Assembly (NCBI GenBank): GCA_037974665.1
Contig: CM075777.1
Coordinates: 16,887,001 to 16,951,000, forward strand
From: Ehretia macrophylla
Lineage: Eukaryota > Streptophyta > Magnoliopsida > Boraginales > Ehretiaceae
Reading direction: 5' to 3'
Length of the DNA: 64,000 nt
Part shown: piece by piece, positions 58,238-64,000 of the stretch
Layout of the letters: each line of letters opens with the position of its first letter
Numbering within the stretch: the stretch's first letter is position 1
Translations under genes and position numbers: made by a program
The notes under the pieces: generated by a model
Told to the model about the DNA's origin: nothing
The model's input: the letters and a program-made list of their open reading frames with translations, nothing else
Database searches by the model: none

Positions 58238-60840
58238 ATTCCAGAGGACCATCTTTATCTTATTGTAACCTTTGAAGACATCCATAAAAGAGAGAAGTTC
58301 GAACCCCGCGGTGGCGTCTACCATTTGGTCAATTTTAGGTAAGGGAAAACAATCTTTCGGACAAGCCTTGTTGAGGTCGGTAAAGTCAATGCATAATCTC
58401 TATTTGCCCATTGTCTTGGCGACCAACACCACGTTGGACAGGTAGGTCAGGTATAAGATCTCATGTATGTGACTGGCATCGACCAGCTTGCCCACCTCTC
58501 CGGCTATGATCTTTTGCTTGTCATAATGGAAGTGCCTACGCTTTTGCTATACTAAGTAGTAATTGGGGTCGGCATTCAGGTGATGCTCAATTACAGACGG
58601 GTCAATACATGTCATATCCGAAGCAGACCAAACAAATATATATTCATTGTTTAAGATGAATTAACTTATACCTTTCTTAAGGTCATCGGGAAGCTCGCTC
58701 CCGATCTTAGCCTTCTTGTTTTCCTCCGAGAGCTCGATCTCTTGCAAGTCCTTAGCCGGACTTCCTCTATTTGCATCCCTCATTTCCTCGAACAAATCTA
58801 GTCCCCAACCTACTTGGTACTTTGGCCGGAGAAAACTTTCATAGCACTCCCGAGCTGATAACTAAGATCTTCTCATTGTGGCAATGTCTCACAAAGTCGA
58901 GAACTTCAAAGCCTGATGGTATGTGGAGGGGACCACCTTGAAGTAGTTTAAAGTGACCCGTCCCAAGATACCATTGTAGGCTGAGTTACAGTCCATGACA
59001 ATGAAATTGGTCTACATAGAGGACCTCTTGTTACCCTCGTTCAGGGTTAGGGTGAGGTTAATTACCTCTTCAGTTCTGTGGTCGTGCCGTGAATCTTGCA
59101 AGAGTCCCCTTCAGTGGCCTTAGCCGACCCTGGACCAACCCCATCTGTTAAAAGCCTTCAGGAAAATGACCTCTGTCGAGCTCCCTGTGTCTACCATCAG
59201 TCTCCTGACAGTGATGTTAGTTATCTCGGCACTAATCATCAAGGGATCATCATGCGGCTGTATCACCCCTTCAAGGTCGTTTGAGGAGAAAGTGATTAAC
59301 TCCAATCCTCCAACCACTCCCATGGTTGGCCCATATTCATGCCCGACCCGGATGTGCCATTTCCTACCTGCCGAGGTCTCACCACCCGATGCCAAGCCTC
59401 CAATGATTATTTCGATCATGGCAAGTCCACCACCCTGAGGCTATCTTGGGGGGCTTCTCTCCCTCTCCTTGCCTCCTCTTTGGTCGAGATTTCGAGGTGA
59501 CTGGTTGTCTATTTACCTCCTTAGGTGACCTCAGGCTATCAAAGCCTCGATATCCTACTTCAGGTCCTTGCATTCATCGGTGGTGTGTCCGTAATCCATG
59601 TGATAGTGACAATATTTGGTCTTATTACGCTTTTTGGATCGATCGCGCATCATAGGCGTATAGGGCAAGTGATTCTGATGCTGAATCTCCATCAGGATTT
59701 GCTCCCTTGGAGTGTTGAGTGGTGTGAACATGGTGAACCTCTGGCTTTGCTTTAGCTGTTGTTATCGTTGTTTGCCTTGGTCATTTTGGGCCTTGTTCCC
59801 GTGCTAGGCCCGAGAGAGGGTTTCTCATTTTTTCCCACCTTTCTTTTCCTTGTCATTATCTCTCATGGTCTGGTAGATTTCCTCAAAATAGATATACCCT
59901 TCGGCCCGTACCATCAACTCGGATACAGTGTCCACTAGGTCAATAACCAAGGAAGAGGTGAGTGGCCCCTACCTGAGCCTGCTTTGATAGGCCATGAATG
60001 CCATTGAGTCCTCCAAGTTAGGGATTCTTCGTTAAATTGAGCTGTGTAGGCCCTCAAGCCTTCTTCTTTCTGTTGTTTTACTAATAACAATGATGAAGTA
60101 TGGCGGGTCACACGCCGGTTCCCTGCGAAGTGAGACAAGAATACCTCGGCTATCTAGTGAAAGTTCTCAATCGAGCCAGGACAAAGCTTCTGGAACCAGT
60201 CCAGTGCATTACCCACCAAGGTGGTCGGGAATGTTTTTGTCTTTATCCGGTCCGTCATATCATGTAGAGTTATATGGTGATCGAAGTTCAGCAGGTGACT
60301 GGTAGGGTCCCCGTCCCGTTATACATCACCAGGTGGGGTATCTGGTTGCCCGCAGACAGAGGCATAGCCAGGACCTCTGGAGAAAGGGGGCTGACACCAA
60401 GTTGGTTAATAACTTTGGCTGTGGCAGACGCGGTCTTAGCTTGCTCGGGATCCATATGAGGTCCCCTGTTGCTCCTAGCTCCTTCAGGTCGGCTAATTGG
60501 CGCGGGAGCTTCTTCATCCTGAACCCGAGCCTACCCTAGAGCAGGGATGCGGAATTGGGACCTAATTTGCTGTGGTAAGGAGGCTGGGGGACGGACTAGC
60601 CCACCGCTAGCCACGTTACCTACTCCTTAAGTTCTTCAAACATCTAGAATAACATCCTCATTTACGGAGTCATAGGCTCGTCACCCTCAGGTAGGGTGGT
60701 TTGCGAGGCTAAATATATACGTTGGTTTATTCCAACGTCTGTCTGGGTTAGGTTTTGGCTAGGCGCTTGTATGGTTTCGAGACCCTCGCTCGAGATGGGT
60801 GAGTCCTCTACCGGTGAGTTGTGGCTCCTAGTCTGTACCA
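58238..60840 (-). pseudogene. Ty3/gypsy (Tat-like) gag-protease-RT remnant
   Basis: Read right to left on the minus strand: gag (NALDWFQKL and FAGNRRVTRHTSSLL, about 60270-60060; AYTAQFNEES), a zinc-knuckle-like CHYHMDYGHTTDEC (about 59570-59612), retropepsin RLMVDTGSSTEVIFL (about 59165), then the start of RT with LANVVLV-type text, CIDFTDLNKACPKD (about 58385) and LLSFMDVFKGYN (about 58265). It stops before the catalytic YxDD, cut at 58237. RNase H and integrase are absent. Many stops and frameshifts. The protease-RT wording and the CHH-type knuckle fit the Tat lineage; this is from memory of the family, not a search. Confidence 0.85.
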
Positions 60841-60885
60841 TAGTGGTTTCTCAGTGGGTGGTGGGAAAAGAATAAGATTGTTCTT

Positions 60886-60904
60886 TCCCACAAACGACGC
60901 CAAA
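60886..60904 (-). promoter_or_regulatory. Primer-binding site of the Tat-like element
   Basis: The minus strand reads TTTGGCGTCGTTTGTGGGA, close to the TTGGCGCCGTTT primer-site motif that follows 5' LTRs of Tat/Athila elements. It lies between the LTR and gag. Confidence 0.7.
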
Positions 60905-61384
60905 CTATTAAGGGTGTAAACTTCCAATTACCCGAGCTCACTGCCTGACGTCAACTCTCGAAGTTGCACAAGGAAAGGAAAGAAAAGTGGGGGTGATGAC
61001 TTGTATTTCCCCTCGGGTATGAGAGTGATTAATTTGTCTGAGCTGAATGATTGGGTAGTTGAGAATATTAATGACTCGAATTCAGTTACCTCATAAATGT
61101 GGGAAAGAGTTCTATATATACTAATCTGGGACTCGGGCAGCAATTAATGCCTAATGCTACCCGACACGCTACCGGTATGCCCGCGCCGAATGTCCATTGG
61201 AGAAAGCTATTACCCATCGGACAAAGCTATTATACCCCGGTCCGAGCCCGATATCTACTTTATGTCACATTTGGACGGCTGTTATGACCGTTGGCGTTTA
61301 CACGGGTCAAATACGGATCGGATTATGTGTCAGGTCGGGAGGTGATCTGGATGCGCTGTCTTTGGCTCGGGTTCCTCCTCGTCA
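60905..61384 (-). repeat. 5' LTR of the Tat-like element
   Basis: It begins on the minus strand near TGACGAGGAGGAACC (61384) and ends near GTTTACA (60915). TATATATAGAAC (61109-61120) is a good TATA box, and two TATTACCC/CGGACAAAGC-like repeats lie at 61195-61240. Exact ends are uncertain by about 10 bp and no partner LTR is in the window. The short overlapping frames here are not genes. Confidence 0.7.
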
Positions 61385-61385
61385 G

Positions 61386-62609
61386 TGTTGGGTGTATTAT
61401 TGATATTTTATTTTAGCACCTTTTCACTTAAATTTTGTTAGTTCTTGAGTCATTTATGAGCAATTGGATTGGTTTTGTATTTGATTTGCGACGTAAGTGA
61501 TTTCCCTACGAAAGTCTAAGTTTTGAGGCACAATTGAAGAAGAATGGCTAAAGGCGAGCTTTCATGCGGCGTGTGAAGAAATTGAAAAGAAATCACAAGT
61601 AGCGCAGTCATAGCACAACTACGCAGTATCACATGAAATTTAAGGGCAATCTTATAAAATAGCGCGAAAAGAAGCAAACCCTAGCATAAAAAGAAGAAAA
61701 CACATGTTTGAAAAAAGAGCTTTTGGGAGGCGACTGGTTTTGGGAAGAAATAAACGTTCCAGAGAAAGGAGAAAGCGAAGGATTCACGAGTTAAAGATGG
61801 AGAACAATTCGGAGACGGACCTCTACCACGATTCTTCTCCAAATCCTAGTTTTCTCTATCTCTCTTATCATGAATTATACCATGTCTTGGATTTTATTTA
61901 ATTTCTTTATGATGTTCTAAGTTAATTTTCTATGGTTACAATGTAGCCAGATTATGAATATTTGATACTTTTGGTTTTTATTGATTAATGAACTATTTCG
62001 TATATGCGTTGAGTATTTTATATTGAGTTTAATACTTGTGATTGCCTGATCAACAATGACATGAGTCGTGATTTAGTTTGAGACTGAAAAGTGATAACTA
62101 AATTAGACCACGTGTGAAATATCATTAAATCGTCATAAGCTAGAGATAGTTATGAGATCTAGTACATCGCTTGAATTTCTAGGGCTTAATGCGTTCCATA
62201 AGTTCACAGTTATTACAGAAATGTAGTTAGCTTACTTATTGGGATGAGTTATTGATACTTGAGAAAGATTAATATCTACCTTAGCGAAATTGCTGGCAAC
62301 GTAGGTAATAGACGTCAATTGATTTAAATCAATAGTTTCAAGTATGATTAATCTTGGTGAAATCGGAATCCCTAGAGCCTCTTAATTATTGAATTACCAT
62401 CTTTTGTTAATTTCGTAATTGTTTTAGTTGCTATTTTATAAGTTCTATAATTTTTTTAGTCGTTAGTTACAAATTCTCAATTCGTGATTATCCAAATAAA
62501 GTTAGAGTTATACCAATTTCTGTACTTAATAATCACAATCCTCAAAAGAACGATCTTTATTTATCACTTTATTACTTATTACGTTATGTACACTTACTTT
62601 AGAAATCAC
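61386..62609 (+). mobile_element. LTR-like sequence, possibly Athila/Ogre type
   Basis: TGTTGGGTGTATTATTG followed by ATTTTAGCACC and GTTCTTGAGTCATTTATGAGC resembles the start of long Ty3 LTRs. Text such as CATGAGTCGTGA and CTAGAGCCTCTTAATTATTG (62030-62400) fits the late part. No coding domain and no confirmed right border. The 65-codon frame at 61704 is not supported as a gene. Confidence 0.3.
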
Positions 62610-64000
62610 ACAACAGTCAGCTACCATTTTATACGAGCGAAGGTAGCATTGTTGATCTAACTCTGAAACATATTCTCAGGACCAGTCAGTTAATATATCT
62701 CTCTACAAAGTCCTTAGTAACAACTCGATTCAAGCAATTTATGTTCAATTTTGTGGTTTTTGTAAAAAGTTACGAGTTTGAGTTTTACCGATTATATTCA
62801 TAATATATGTTATATGACCTTAGACCTTCCTTAAATAAAAAAATAAATAAAAAAACTTCCTATCACCAGCTTTAATCGAGGGAGGGTGTTAGCAATAATT
62901 ACCACATTACCAAAATGGGGAAATAGATTTGTTCACATTTAATAAAATAGATCAGATTTGCAAATATTTTGTAGACAATAATTTTCATCACATGTTATAT
63001 AATATATAATTTAGATTTCCAAATATTTGATAAAGTATTGTATTTGTGAGCGGAAATATGCTAGTATATTTTTCTTATTTAATTATTATTTTTATTTAAA
63101 AAAATATATAAATCATATAATATATATTAAAAAATAACATTTATATAAATTAATTTTATAATTTTTTACACTTACAATAAACCTATCGGTATATGTCACT
63201 AAATTCAAAGATGACGATATTTTTTCACTCTATATTATGCAATGATCTAAATCCAGACAAATGAAGCATAGTGTAACATCGATTTGTCAACAGCATACTT
63301 CCTTGGAATGGTCAGCTTGGGAAAACTTTATCCTCAAGACTTTAAGCTGATGAGACGGCCTCAATAATAGCCATTATGAAGGCACTTCACGTGACCATAA
63401 CGAGTGGCTTGATAGTCAGTTATTGAATAAAAATTTTAAATTTTTGGAATTATTTTGTAAGATTCTTGGTGTCGATTAGAGATATATATATATATATTTT
63501 GCTATGCCGATTATATTTATTTATATGTGACTCATTATTCAATTTATTGATTCACTCATATCTCACCTCAATTTTTTTAAATGTGTAAATTAAAAAATTA
63601 AATTAATGGTCATTAAAAAAAATATTTATATATAAGTATTAAATTATGTAATTAATCACATTGAATAAAATTTTTTTATCCGTCCGTGCTCTTATCTTAG
63701 GGTCAAATCATGTATGTAGTTCATCGATGACTCGCTTATCTCAATGTTAGTATAATCAAACTGCAATCAATTTGAATTCCTAAAAAATCTCGGTTGAGGC
63801 AGTCTTAGAAGTAATTATTGGAAGAAAATTAAACTCTGAGTCATGTATTTAAAACTACTTCAAGTTGGACAACACGTGAAGAGGTGTTAAAATATACAAC
63901 ATCTTTCACTAAAATCCAAAACTAACTTATACAATCTGAAACGACTGTTTTTAACACCAATTAATCCCATTGTAGGCTAGTGATTGAATACAAATAATCA
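62610..64000. other. AT-rich sequence, nothing identified
   Basis: No gene, repeat border or RNA gene could be recognised. It includes short AT microsatellites (about 63482-63500). Confidence 0.5.

Noticed and set aside
59096..60539. Plus-strand frames of 60-90 codons
   Set aside because: The minus strand of the same stretch carries the gag-protease-RT motifs, so these are shadows.

Overview
This is an AT-rich stretch of a flowering-plant nuclear genome. A eudicot is likely, because the recognisable fragments are plant DEAD-box helicase, PPR, phytyl-ester-synthase-like and UDP-glycosyltransferase pieces; finer taxonomy is not supported. I find no intact host gene, tRNA, rRNA or CRISPR array. 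Almost every recognisable base is transposon, transposon relic or duplicated intergenic DNA, so this is a gene-poor, repeat-packed region.

Layout. 1-2200 is the end of a long LTR of a Ty3-like family, here called 'family L' (termini TGTRACRCC...GTTACA). 3574-38353 and 45826-about 52375 are two direct copies of one intergenic segment. Copy 1 was broken by a family-L fragment (6453-9846) and by a 25.9-kb CACTA DNA transposon (9875-35786, TSD TTA). Copy 2 still carries the matching empty site at 49672-49690. The CACTA is itself nested three levels deep. It holds (i) a 6.9-kb LTR retrotransposon (11402-18270, perfect TSD GCATC) whose gag-pol is replaced by intronless pieces of several host genes, with a 3.8-kb family-L solo LTR inside it (12078-15923). 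It also holds (ii) a non-autonomous family-L element on the minus strand (19687-34458), whose 5' LTR contains a decayed Ty1/copia element (24029-33041). Without these guests the CACTA would be about 4.3 kb, and no transposase is visible in it.

Between the two segment copies lies another non-autonomous family-L element (38349-45825, plus strand) with a related solo LTR (41551-44323) nested in its 3' LTR. Copy 2 contains Mutator-type MITEs with 9-bp target duplications, microsatellites and a GGGCGT-type minisatellite. To its right are more MITEs and a truncated UDP-glycosyltransferase pseudogene (54261-54809, minus) cut off by an LTR start. Beyond come copia-type LTR debris, a decayed Ty3/gypsy Tat-like gag-protease-RT fragment with its LTR and primer-binding site (58238-about 61384, minus), an LTR-like block, and unassigned AT-rich DNA to the end.

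Nothing here works as a pathway. The biology is transposon biology: a non-autonomous LTR family with conserved structured elements (a 60-nt hairpin in the LTR, a hairpin beside the polypurine tract, a degenerate repeat array in place of genes), and a retrotransposon that has collected host transcripts. The gene-capturing retroelement at 11402-18270 and the conserved, partly covarying hairpin of family L are the most interesting items.
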